Assembly: GCA_964371655.1 (NCBI GenBank)
Contig: CAYJOD010000004.1
Location: 121,650 to 185,649, forward strand
Direction of reading: 5' to 3'
DNA: 64,000 nt
Source: CAZGSN01 sp964371655
GTDB taxonomy: Bacteria > Desulfobacterota > Binatia > HRBIN30
Below, piece after piece: positions 8,734 through 15,915 of this stretch (positions within the stretch are counted from its first letter, which is position 1; each line of letters starts with the position of its first letter). The notes beneath the pieces are model-generated. The model had not been told where the DNA came from. It saw nothing but the letters and a program-made list of their open reading frames with translations, and ran no database searches. The position numbers and the translations under genes are program-made.

Positions 8734-9141
8734 ATGGGTACACGCATCTGGATCTTCGCCGCACTGCTGGGCATTCTCAGCCTGCCGCTGCATCGCGCCA
8801 GCGCTGGGCCGACCGTCGTGCTGCCCTCGGAGGCCGCGCGAACGATCCTTGTCAACGACCTGACTGTCCACGAGGGCTCGGTCTCGGGCACTCTCGTCAA
8901 CAAGTCACCCGCGACTGTTCGTGGAGTCGAGCTGCAGCTCCGGCAGGTGTGGCATTGGAAGGACGAGTTTCATCCTGGGACCGACAGCCCGGGCCGGACG
9001 TTGTCGTTTACGTTCAGTGGAGACGTTGCCCCGAACGCAAGCGCACCATTCACGTTCCAGACCCCTCCCTTGCCTGAGCGCTCCGACGGTCGCTTCACGA
9101 CGACGATGGAAGTCACCGGCTTCACTCAAGTGGGGCCGTAA
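8734..9141 (+). CDS. Exported FxLYD-like beta-sandwich protein
   Basis: A 135-residue protein. ATG 8734 is preferred over ATG 8728 because GGAG is then 8 rather than 2 bases away. A signal peptide ends near ASAGP. The mature part is beta-rich and follows the FxLYD-like layout for exported domains: ILVNDLTVHEGSVSGTLVNKS, then VRGVELQLRQVWHW, then LSFTFSGDVAPNASAPFTF, ending TTTMEVTGFTQVGP. The family has no assigned enzymatic function and probably forms an extracytoplasmic beta-sandwich. It is part of the small exported-protein cluster after motif copy 1. Confidence 0.75.
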   Translation: MGTRIWIFAALLGILSLPLHRASAGPTVVLPSEAARTILVNDLTVHEGSVSGTLVNKSPATVRGVELQLRQVWHWKDEFHPGTDSPGRTLSFTFSGDVAPNASAPFTFQTPPLPERSDGRFTTTMEVTGFTQVGP

Positions 9142-9244
9142 CCGAAAGGCTTGAGCGCGCTGCGAGGGCCTGCGCGCCGAGGTCGAGCTCGAGAGGACGA
9201 TCAAGTCAGTAATGTGACCGTCGGTCGTGTAGGGAGAGCATTCC

Positions 9245-9412
9245 ATGGGGCTCACAGCAGTTATCATCGCCGTCGTGATCGCGCTCGTCGCGGTCATCGG
9301 CATTCACCCCCGGGGCGCCAAGCTTGTCGGTAATACGCAGATGATGACCGTTGCGCGCGTCGTACTGGTCGCGTTGGCTCTTGTCGTACTGTTCCTCGTT
9401 CTCCGCCGCTGA
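9245..9412 (+). CDS. Two-span small membrane protein
   Basis: A 55-residue protein starting at ATG 9245 with GGGAG about 8 bases upstream. It has two hydrophobic helices (about residues 3-21 and 36-53) separated by a short polar turn, HPRGAKLVGNTQ, and ends in RR. This is the layout of many stress-induced small membrane proteins. No named family is recognised. It lies 103 bp downstream of the FxLYD-like gene and upstream of motif copy 2. Confidence 0.6.
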   Translation: MGLTAVIIAVVIALVAVIGIHPRGAKLVGNTQMMTVARVVLVALALVVLFLVLRR

Positions 9413-9606
9413 GTCGATTATGCCCCGGCCCAGCGTGGCGGCGGCTATCGTCCGTCTGTGCGCCCAAGTGTCCAAGCTGAGTCGTGCAAGAGATAAGGTG
9501 TAAGCCGACACGAGGCAGTCGTCGCGGTGACGGTGTCGGTTTCCAGCCCGGGATTGTGCGCGCGAGTCGCTACGGCGCGCCCGACGAGACGACTCCGGCC
9601 GGCCGA

Positions 9607-9641
9607 GTAGAAACACGTGCGTAGTACTCCGCGCTTACGGC
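9607..9641 (+). promoter_or_regulatory. 35-bp recurring upstream motif, copy 2
   Basis: Blocks GTAGAAACACG, TGCGTAGTACTC, CGCGCTTACGGC. It lies 28 bp before the start of the hybrid histidine kinase gene, and its last 12 bases form the left arm of a perfect hairpin (9630-9656). Confidence 0.7.
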
Positions 9642-9656
9642 GACGCCGTAAGCGCG
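9630..9656 (+). promoter_or_regulatory. Perfect 12-bp hairpin next to the kinase ribosome-binding site
   Basis: CGCGCTTACGGC, then GAC, then GCCGTAAGCGCG forms a perfect 12-bp stem with a 3-nt loop. It ends 3 bases before the GGAG ribosome-binding site of the gene at 9670. No U-tract follows, so it is not a standard terminator. It could gate translation or be an operator dyad. Confidence 0.6.
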
Positions 9657-9669
9657 GTAGGAGCGGCGC

Positions 9670-11964
9670 ATGGGCATCCGCGTCCGTGCGGCCACGCCGG
9701 CTCAAGTAGAGAACGAAACACCGACGAGTAGCAGCGTCACGATGGCGACGCCGCGAGGCGTGCCGCAAACAGACAATCCGGCAGACACGACCATCGTTCG
9801 GAGCTCGATGATCATCGCTTCTGCCGAGGCTGCCGGAGACAGCGCCGACGCCACGACCGCCGTCGACGAGCTCGCCCCGGTTGCGGATCTGCCACGGCTC
9901 CGGGTCCTCATCCTTGATGATGCCGCCTTTGTCGAGCTTGCCGTCGCAGCGCTCGAAGAGGTCGGTTACGCCTGTGATTGGGAGCGGGTGGACAGCCGCG
10001 AGGCATTCCTGGCACGGCTGAGTGAATCAACGTACGATCTGATTCTCGCCGATTACAGCCTGCCGCCAATTGACGGCATGACCGCGCTGCGTTTGTTTTG
10101 CGAGCGCCAAGTCGATATCCCGTTCATCATCGTCTCCAGTGTGCTCGGTGAGGAACGTGCAATCGAAGCCGTCAAGGCGGGTGCCACCGACTACGTGTTG
10201 AAGGCACGCCTGGCGCGACTCGGGACGATCGTGCAGCGTGCCCTGCAAGAGAAAGATGAGCAACGCGAGCGCCGGCACGCGGAGGCGGCGCTCAGGCGCA
10301 GCGAAGAGCGTTTTCGGATCGTCGCGCAGGCAACCCATGATGAGGTGTGGGACTGGGATTTGGTGACCGATGTGGTGGAGAGGAACGAAAGCGTCCAAGA
10401 ACTTTTCGGCTACACGCCAGACCAGGTCGACGCCACAATAGTCTGGTGGGTGGACCACATTCACCCAGACGATCGAGAGCGAGTGGTCTCCGGGATCCAT
10501 GCGGTCATTGATGGTGGTGGCAACGCCTGGTCTGCGGAGTACCGCTTTCTTCGTGGCGACGGGTCGTTCGCGTGCGTGTTCGACCGCGGCCACGTGATTC
10601 ATGATCGTAGCGGCAAGCCGGTACGAATGATCGGCGCCAAGATGGACATCTCGGCGCGCAAGCAGGCCGAGGAGGAGATCCGCGGGCTGAATGAATCGCT
10701 GCGCGAGGATGCCGAGGTCGAAGGTGCGGTAGCACGGGCCGGCGAGGAGCTCATCGAAGGCCTCGACCGCCCCGAGCTCCTCGACCGCGTCTGCCGGGTC
10801 ACGACCAAGGCGCTGGGGTGTGAGGTGAGCTGGGCGGTCCTGGTCAATCGGGAGCGGACCTACTACGAGCCGGTTGCCGCCGTGGGCGTAACGCCCGAAG
10901 AACACGAGGAGGCTCGCCTGCTACGCTTCCCGGCGGAGATCGTGGATCCCTTGCTTGCGGGCCTCGGGTGTAACGAGTTTCTGCAGGTCTCAACGCCAGA
11001 AGGAACTGGCCCGGTGGACCCACTGGCACTGCGCTTCGGCATCGGCGTCACACTCTACGTCCCGCTTCGGCGCGGCGGTGACATCATTGGCGTACTCGGC
11101 GCGGGGCGCCGCGGCAACGGGGAGCCGTTCGCTCCAACTCACGAGCACATCGCGCGGCGTCTGGGCCATCTGGCTTCGCTGGCATTGGAGGCGGCCCGGC
11201 TCATCGAGAACCTCGAGCACGCGAACCGCCTGAAGTCGGAATTCGTCGCTACCATGTCGCACGAGCTGCGGACCCCGATGAACACCATCATGGGCTACAA
11301 CGACCTCCTGCGCGAAGATGCCTACGGTCCGCTGAACGACGAGCAGAGAAGGGTGTTTCTGGCGATGGACGGAAGCTCTCGACAGCTCCTCGATCTGATC
11401 AACGCGACGCTGGACATCAGCCGTCTCGATGCTGGACGCCTTCGATGCTCGATCAGCGAGGTGGATCTGCGCGAATTGCTCGAGGAGGTCCGCGAGGAAA
11501 ATCGCCATCAGGATCGTCCTGACATCAAGATCGTGTGGAAGTCTTCGCACAATCTGGCCCGCATACGAACCGATGCGGTGAAACTCAAAGTCATCCTGAA
11601 GAACCTGCTGGATAACGCCGTGAAGTTCACGGAGGCCGGTCAAGTGACGGTCGAAGCCCGCAGCAGCCGCGGAGGTCTCGAGGTATCCGTGACCGATACC
11701 GGGATCGGCATTCCAGAAGATGCTTTGTCCTTCATCTTCGAGCCATTTAGGCAGGTGGAGTCGGCGTCGACCCGGAGCTACGGCGGCGTCGGGCTGGGCT
11801 TGTACCTCGTCCGTCGGCTCGTCGACTTACTCGAAGGCTCGATCACCGTCGAGAGCGAAGTGGGACGCGGGTCCACCTTCCGCGTCTGGTTGCGTGACAT
11901 CGAGGATCACGAAGACAAGGACGAGCGAGTGCTTCTCGCCGCAGATGTGGCGGTTCAGTCCTGA
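9670..11964 (+). CDS. Sensor histidine kinase REC-PAS-GAF-HisKA-HATPase
   Basis: A 764-residue cytoplasmic kinase with no membrane spans. An unstructured N-terminus (1-75) is followed by a receiver domain (about 77-195, phospho-acceptor D128 in LILADYS, with VSSVLGEERAIEAVKAGATDYV). A PAS domain with PAC tail follows (about 205-340, ending KMDISARKQAEEE), then a GAF domain (about 355-515). The HisKA domain has H531 in SHELRTP, and the HATPase has ILKNLLDNAVKFT, DTGIGIP and GVGLGLYLVRRL. GGAG is 6 bases before ATG 9670. Its GAF-HisKA-HATPase half closely resembles the 866-residue kinase at 59079. The genetic partner may be the FixJ-type regulator at 21914, but that is inference. The hairpin and 35-bp motif lie immediately upstream. 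Confidence 0.95.
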   Translation: MGIRVRAATPAQVENETPTSSSVTMATPRGVPQTDNPADTTIVRSSMIIASAEAAGDSADATTAVDELAPVADLPRLRVLILDDAAFVELAVAALEEVGYACDWERVDSREAFLARLSESTYDLILADYSLPPIDGMTALRLFCERQVDIPFIIVSSVLGEERAIEAVKAGATDYVLKARLARLGTIVQRALQEKDEQRERRHAEAALRRSEERFRIVAQATHDEVWDWDLVTDVVERNESVQELFGYTPDQVDATIVWWVDHIHPDDRERVVSGIHAVIDGGGNAWSAEYRFLRGDGSFACVFDRGHVIHDRSGKPVRMIGAKMDISARKQAEEEIRGLNESLREDAEVEGAVARAGEELIEGLDRPELLDRVCRVTTKALGCEVSWAVLVNRERTYYEPVAAVGVTPEEHEEARLLRFPAEIVDPLLAGLGCNEFLQVSTPEGTGPVDPLALRFGIGVTLYVPLRRGGDIIGVLGAGRRGNGEPFAPTHEHIARRLGHLASLALEAARLIENLEHANRLKSEFVATMSHELRTPMNTIMGYNDLLREDAYGPLNDEQRRVFLAMDGSSRQLLDLINATLDISRLDAGRLRCSISEVDLRELLEEVREENRHQDRPDIKIVWKSSHNLARIRTDAVKLKVILKNLLDNAVKFTEAGQVTVEARSSRGGLEVSVTDTGIGIPEDALSFIFEPFRQVESASTRSYGGVGLGLYLVRRLVDLLEGSITVESEVGRGSTFRVWLRDIEDHEDKDERVLLAADVAVQS

Positions 11965-12293
11965 TTGCGAGTATCGTAACCAGCGACCGTTAGGCAGTCG
12001 CATCTTTCCGCGCGATCGGAGCGCGGGGTGGTCGGTCGACGATCCGGTAATCGCTGTTGACCCGGAAGGCTCGCCCGCCACCCTTCGGCCGGCATGCAGG
12101 TGACAAGCCTGCGGACCCACGCCAGCCGTGTGAGGGCGAAGTCGATGCGCGTAAGATCACGCGCGTAGTAGTCCGAGCTTACGGCAGGTCGCCCACCCTT
12201 GTACAAAGCCAGCAGCAAAACGAACGTTGCTGAGCGCCGCACCTCTGACGTCGCAAGGCATCGATGCAGCCCGCTCGCTGGAGGAACATCACG
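11965..12293 (+). other. Intergenic region with motif copy 3
   Basis: These 329 bp follow the histidine kinase gene. I see no gene. They contain motif copy 3 (12153-12187), followed by CTTGTAC at about 12198, and lead to the small membrane protein at 12294. Confidence 0.5.
12153..12187 (+). promoter_or_regulatory. 35-bp recurring upstream motif, copy 3
   Basis: Blocks GTAAGATCACG, CGCGTAGTAGTC, CGAGCTTACGGC. It lies 106 bp upstream of the gene at 12294, with a CTTGTAC hexamer 11 bp after it. Confidence 0.7.
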
Positions 12294-12482
12294 ATGACGA
12301 ACAGATTTGCAACCGCCCGTGTGGCAGTCGCGCCTGATTGGCTCAGAGAGGAGCTTGGCTACACGCATCGTCCCGCTCGCACCCCAGGTCTGCCGTTCAC
12401 CGGTCTAATGATCGGCGGCTCGGTCGGTCTTCTCCTATGGACCGCGCTCAGTGTGAGTGCGTGGGCGTTACTCCTCCCCTAG
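12294..12482 (+). CDS. Small single-span membrane protein
   Basis: A 62-residue protein starting at ATG 12294 with GAGG 9 bases upstream. The N-terminal half is soluble (MTNRFATARVAVAPDWLREE). The C-terminal half is one hydrophobic span (FTGLMIGGSVGLLLWTALSV). No family is recognised. It lies downstream of motif copy 3 and belongs with the other small membrane and exported proteins of the island. Confidence 0.6.
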   Translation: MTNRFATARVAVAPDWLREELGYTHRPARTPGLPFTGLMIGGSVGLLLWTALSVSAWALLLP

Positions 12483-12533
12483 TCCGCTGCCGGATCAACA
12501 AGATCGCAGCGCGAGCAAATGCCATAACCCAAC

Positions 12534-12629
12534 TGTCGTCCCGAGCTATTGCAGTGTCGCGGCGAGGAATCTTTCGCTGCGACCTGAGGACAAGCACGGT
12601 CAGATCCATCGCTCTCGCTCGCGATGATC
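12534..12629. repeat. 95-bp imperfect palindromic repeat, copy 1
   Basis: It begins TGTCGTCCCGAGC, contains CGGCGAGGAATCTT and GTCAGATCC, and ends GCGATGATCA. The copy at 52141-52235 shares the same order of blocks. This is a non-coding REP/MITE-type sequence. Confidence 0.65.
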
Positions 12630-12746
12630 ATTGGCGGAGTGTTGGAAAGATCTGGGCGCGCCAAAATGCGTGGAGTTGGCTGCAGGCGAGAATACGATTC
12701 TCGGACGTCGGCAGGGCACTCTATGGCTGAGTAGAAACGGGCCACA

Positions 12747-12801
12747 CTCGCATCGGAGAAAAGTAGTTCCAAGTGGTGATAATCCGCAACTTGAAAGCGA
12801 T
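12747..12801 (+). promoter_or_regulatory. Conserved upstream block of CsbD paralogue 1
   Basis: CTCGCATCGGAGA, then GTTCCAAGTGGTGATAATCC, then ACTTGAAAGCGAT. The same blocks in the same order occur at 29764-29820, about 80-140 bp before the second CsbD gene. It is probably a shared promoter or operator. Confidence 0.55.
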
Positions 12802-12883
12802 CCGGGGAGGGTGCGTGTGAGGAACACGAGCCTGGGCACGACCGTTGCTGCTTCAAGACATGCAGAAAGAAGGAGGATCAATC

Positions 12884-13072
12884 ATGGCCAGTGGCAAGTC
12901 AGATAAAGTCAAAGGACGTGTGAAGGAAGCTGCGGGGGCGTTGACCGGCAACGCTAAACTGAAACGGAAGGGGCTTGTCGACCAGGCCGTCGGGAACGTC
13001 AAGCAGGTGGTGGAGAGCGTTGTCGAGATGGTGGAAAGCTTTTTCGATTGGGTAAGAGGCTTGTTCGCGTGA
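12884..13072 (+). CDS. CsbD family stress protein
   Basis: A 62-residue protein starting at ATG 12884 with AAGGAGG seven bases upstream. It has the CsbD/UPF0337 signature: KSDKVKGRVKEAAGALTGN, then KLKRKGLVDQAVGNVKQ. This family is small, very hydrophilic and induced by general stress in many bacteria; its molecular role is unknown. Here the C-terminus is unusual, with an amphipathic or hydrophobic tail (VEMVESFFDWVRGLFA) that could bind membrane. A paralogue at 29899 shares both upstream and downstream flanking sequence, so the whole unit was duplicated. Confidence 0.85.
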   Translation: MASGKSDKVKGRVKEAAGALTGNAKLKRKGLVDQAVGNVKQVVESVVEMVESFFDWVRGLFA

Positions 13073-13098
13073 CGGCGAGTCTCGACTGAGTTGAAAAC

Positions 13099-13132
13099 TG
13101 GGATAGCGGCCCACTGAAGCGGCGGTGGATCG
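13099..13132 (+). terminator. Conserved hairpin downstream of CsbD paralogue 1
   Basis: TGGGATAGCGGCCCACTG, then AAGCGGCGGTGGATCG. It is nearly identical to the sequence at 30087-30120 after the second CsbD gene. CCCAC can pair with GTGG(G) in both. There is no strong U-tract, so it may be an mRNA-stabilising hairpin rather than a terminator. Confidence 0.4.
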
Positions 13133-13275
13133 GGATCGTGGCCGGGGTGCGGCCAGGGACCTTTATTGCGCTGCTTGGTGGTCACCGCTCCATTGCGATC
13201 GCGTGGTCGTAAAGCGCGCTGCCATGTCGCTGATTGCGCGTACCATTCACGTCAACGAAAGAAGGAGCATCACAA

Positions 13276-14337
13276 TTGCAAACAAAGATAATCGCTTTCC
13301 TCCTGACAACGCAGCGGGCCAACGTACTTGCTGTTCTACTGAGTTGTTCCCTGGCCGCCCCTGCTCTTGGGGCCCAACCCGACGCGTGGATCACGGCGAA
13401 GAGCAAGCTGGCGTTGTTTACGACCGAGGGCGTGAGCGCCACAGCTGTGAACGTCGATACCGTCAACCAACAGGTGACCTTGCACGGCAAGGTGCGCTCC
13501 GCTGAGGAGAAGGTGAAGGCCGAGGCCGTCGTCAAGGGGATCGAAGGCGTGCAGGGCGTGCGCAATCTCCTTGAGGTGGTGGCTGCGCCGCACGAAAAAG
13601 TCGTGCAGCGCTCTGATGACGACCTCAAGAAGCAGGTAGTCAAAGCGCTGCAGGCGGACGCTTCACTGAAAGAAAGCAGTATCACCGTGCAGTCAGTGAA
13701 CAATGGATTGGTCCTGCTCGCCGGTACGGCGAAGACGCTCACAGATCACCTGAGCGCCGTCGAGGTCACGTCGAGCGTTCCAGGCGTGCGCCACGTATCC
13801 AGCGAAATTCAGAGCCCCGACACACTGGCTGATAAGGAAATCTGGCGCGAGCGCACGGCGCAGAAATCCAGCGCCGAGTATGGCGCGGTCGACGCCTCAC
13901 GTGACGTCTGGATCACCTCAATGACGAAGATGCGGCTGCTGGCCGACAGCCGGACGCCGGCGCTCGACATCAATGTAGATACCCGTGATGGCGTGGTGAC
14001 GCTCTTTGGCATCGTGCCGCGAAACGAAGCCAAGAGGGCTGCAGAAGCCGATGCACGCAAGGTGAGCGGTGTACGGCGTGTGCGGAACGAGCTGCAGGTG
14101 GTGCCCAGCGCCAAGCAGCCCGCCGTGAAGGCGCAGGACGAGGAGATCGAGCGCGAAGTGAAGAAGGCTCTCGAGAATCATGAGGACTTGAAGGGCGTCA
14201 ACGTAGCGGTGAAGAACTGCGTCGCGAGGTTGACCGGTACCGTCCCCACGGGAATGCAGCGTCTCGAGGCCGCCGTCGTCGCGCGTGCGACGCTGGGGGT
14301 TTGCGCGGTGCAGGACGATCTGCGGGTGGCGGACTAA
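13276..14337 (+). CDS. Exported protein with four BON domains
   Basis: A 353-residue protein. TTG 13276 is chosen because AGAAGGAG lies 8 bases upstream; an upstream TTG at 13234 has no such site. A signal peptide ends at ALGAQP. Four BON (OsmY/secretin-type) domains follow, at about residues 34-103, 115-185, 212-281 and 290-352, each with the pattern of alternating V/L, a central 'VTLxGxV' strand and a 'GVxxVxN/D' end: VNQQVTLHGKV, NNGLVLLAGTA, RDGVVTLFGIV, VARLTGTV. BON domains bind phospholipid or peptidoglycan-associated surfaces, and OsmY-like proteins protect the periplasm from osmotic stress. It lies 200 bp after CsbD in the stress island. Confidence 0.85.
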   Translation: MQTKIIAFLLTTQRANVLAVLLSCSLAAPALGAQPDAWITAKSKLALFTTEGVSATAVNVDTVNQQVTLHGKVRSAEEKVKAEAVVKGIEGVQGVRNLLEVVAAPHEKVVQRSDDDLKKQVVKALQADASLKESSITVQSVNNGLVLLAGTAKTLTDHLSAVEVTSSVPGVRHVSSEIQSPDTLADKEIWRERTAQKSSAEYGAVDASRDVWITSMTKMRLLADSRTPALDINVDTRDGVVTLFGIVPRNEAKRAAEADARKVSGVRRVRNELQVVPSAKQPAVKAQDEEIEREVKKALENHEDLKGVNVAVKNCVARLTGTVPTGMQRLEAAVVARATLGVCAVQDDLRVAD

Positions 14338-14377
14338 CCTGGCGGAACGGGGCGCGATCGAGGGCGACGTTGTCGGG

Positions 14378-14611
14378 ATGAGCTCGATCTTCTCTCCCGA
14401 CGGCAAGTCGACCATCGGCTTCGTCGATTATCGTCAGCGCCGTCGGGGTGACGTACTGGAGATCGTGCGCGTTGCCCGATTCAGCGACGGCTCCAGCGAC
14501 GAGGACCGGGTCGAGGCGCGAATCGCGGAGACGCTGTGGCCGTGTTGCTGGGGCGTTTATCCGGCTCGTGTTGACCTGTCGCCAGCCGGCGCAGATGGGG
14601 CACCCACGTAA
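14378..14611 (+). pseudogene. Truncated remnant of a conserved hypothetical protein
   Basis: From about residue 1 the frame reads MSSIFSPDGKSTIGFVDYRQ, then RRRGDVLEIVRVARFSDG, then SSDEDRVEARIAETLWPCCW. RRRGDxLEIVRxARFSDGSSDEDxxEAR is, from memory, a conserved segment of longer (about 200 residue) exported proteins of unknown function in related genomes. Here the homologous part stops at ETLW and the frame runs out after 23 unrelated residues, ending inside motif copy 4. There is no clear ribosome-binding site. It is most likely an eroded 3'-truncated gene. Confidence 0.5.
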
Positions 14612-14642
14612 AACCACTCGCGTAGTATTGCGAGCTTACATC
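14608..14642 (+). promoter_or_regulatory. 35-bp recurring upstream motif, copy 4
   Basis: Blocks GTAAAACCACT, CGCGTAGTATTG, CGAGCTTACATC. It lies 103 bp before the start codon of the gene at 14746. Confidence 0.7.
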
Positions 14643-14745
14643 GTGGCCGTGTCCATGGAAAAGCATCCCGATGTCGATCACCAGGAGCCTTGACGGGTTG
14701 CTTCACGGCAGCGCCCGTCCAGCCATCTGAAAGAGGAGAAGTAAG

Positions 14746-15288
14746 ATGAACAGAACAAGAGCCATTGCGTTGATCCTAATTGCCCTGCCGCTCGCAGCCT
14801 TCGGTACAGACGCCAGGAGAGCCGTGCACAAAGGCCATTCAGCCATGTCCATGGCGATGGCCCATGAACCACACCATGCCTTGGCGATGGCCTACCACCG
14901 CAACCTGGCTACCTTCGCCAAAGTGCTCCACGAGCAAACTGCGGGAGCAAGCTCCGTCAACCTCGATCTCGCACGCCCGGCGGTCGCGGAGATGCGTCGC
15001 AGTTTCGACCAGATGAAACAGCATCATCAAGCATGCATGCAAGCGATGAGCGCAGAGGTGCAGGCCAAGATGACGGGCAAGATGCAAGAGATGGAAACGC
15101 ATCAGAATCAAGTGAACGACCAGCTTGTGGCGCTGGAGCAAGAAATACAGTCGGCCGCACCCGACCCGACGAAAGTCTCCACCCTGGCGTCCAACCTCCT
15201 CGCGCACCTCGATGCGATGTCGAAGATGCATCACGGCGGTGGGGGCAGGAAGATGCACCACGAGAGTGGGGACAAGAAGAGGATGTAG
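14746..15288 (+). CDS. Exported His/Met-rich helical protein
   Basis: A 180-residue protein starting at ATG 14746 with GAGGAG upstream. A signal peptide (1-21) is followed by a helical, Met- and His-rich mature protein: HSAMSMAMAHEPHHALAMAY at about 32-51, QMKQHHQACMQAMSAEVQAK at about 90-109, and a His-rich end (MSKMHHGGGGRKMHHESG). Clusters of His and Met in an exported helical protein suggest copper, silver or another soft metal, or a CpxP/Spy-like periplasmic chaperone; neither is proven. It is downstream of motif copy 4 and upstream of a P-type ATPase, but the 630-bp gap argues against one operon. Confidence 0.8.
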   Translation: MNRTRAIALILIALPLAAFGTDARRAVHKGHSAMSMAMAHEPHHALAMAYHRNLATFAKVLHEQTAGASSVNLDLARPAVAEMRRSFDQMKQHHQACMQAMSAEVQAKMTGKMQEMETHQNQVNDQLVALEQEIQSAAPDPTKVSTLASNLLAHLDAMSKMHHGGGGRKMHHESGDKKRM

Positions 15289-15915
15289 ATCGACCCGTCG
15301 GACGGGCTACAGGTGGAATGCCATGCACATGCTGCTACGCCGACAGGCTGTCTCTAGACTATGCTTCCGGGCACCGTAGGCGCCCTCGGCGGCTGCCAGT
15401 GCAATCGGTCGCGGGTCCGGCGCGCAAGCTCAGACCCGAGGCCGTCTACGGGTAGTGTGGCCTCAGTCCCAATGTGACGATGGTCACCGCCCTGATGTCA
15501 TCGGGTCATTGTGCCCTGAGCCACTTGCGAATCGTTCTTACCAACATGTTGGGAGAAGGCGAGTGTAGACGCATGCCATGCCGTGCTTGTACGGAAGCAT
15601 TCACCCGCTGACCGCTTGCTTACGCGCGCGGCTCTGCCATGGCGAAAACCTGCGGACCTCGACCTGAGCCGCGACCGTCAGGGAGCGGTGATTCGTGGGA
15701 TCTCCCACACCTGTTCTACTATTTCCAAGAGTCGTCGCCCGCTGCAAGGAATCTGGACGCACGGGGGCATCGACATTCTTCTCCGACCTACCGCTTTTGG
15801 TCGACGGCCCGCATTTGAGCGCTCCATCTCTGGCCGCGGCCCCGCTACGAGCCTGTGAATCGAAGACGACAGACAAACCGCGGGCAGCAACTCATGAAGA
15901 TGGGGTAGGGCCTGA
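15289..15915. other. Intergenic region with no recognised gene
   Basis: About 630 bp between the His/Met-rich protein and the P-type ATPase. The open frames here are short, lack ribosome-binding sites and have Arg/Pro-rich shadow composition. I see no motif copy and no clear repeat. Confidence 0.4.

Larger units (their letters stand above)
12483..12883 (+). other. Intergenic region before the first CsbD gene
   Basis: No gene is visible. A 95-bp repeat (12534-12629) related to one at 52141 occupies the left part. A block at 12747-12801 is conserved upstream of the second CsbD gene. Confidence 0.5.
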
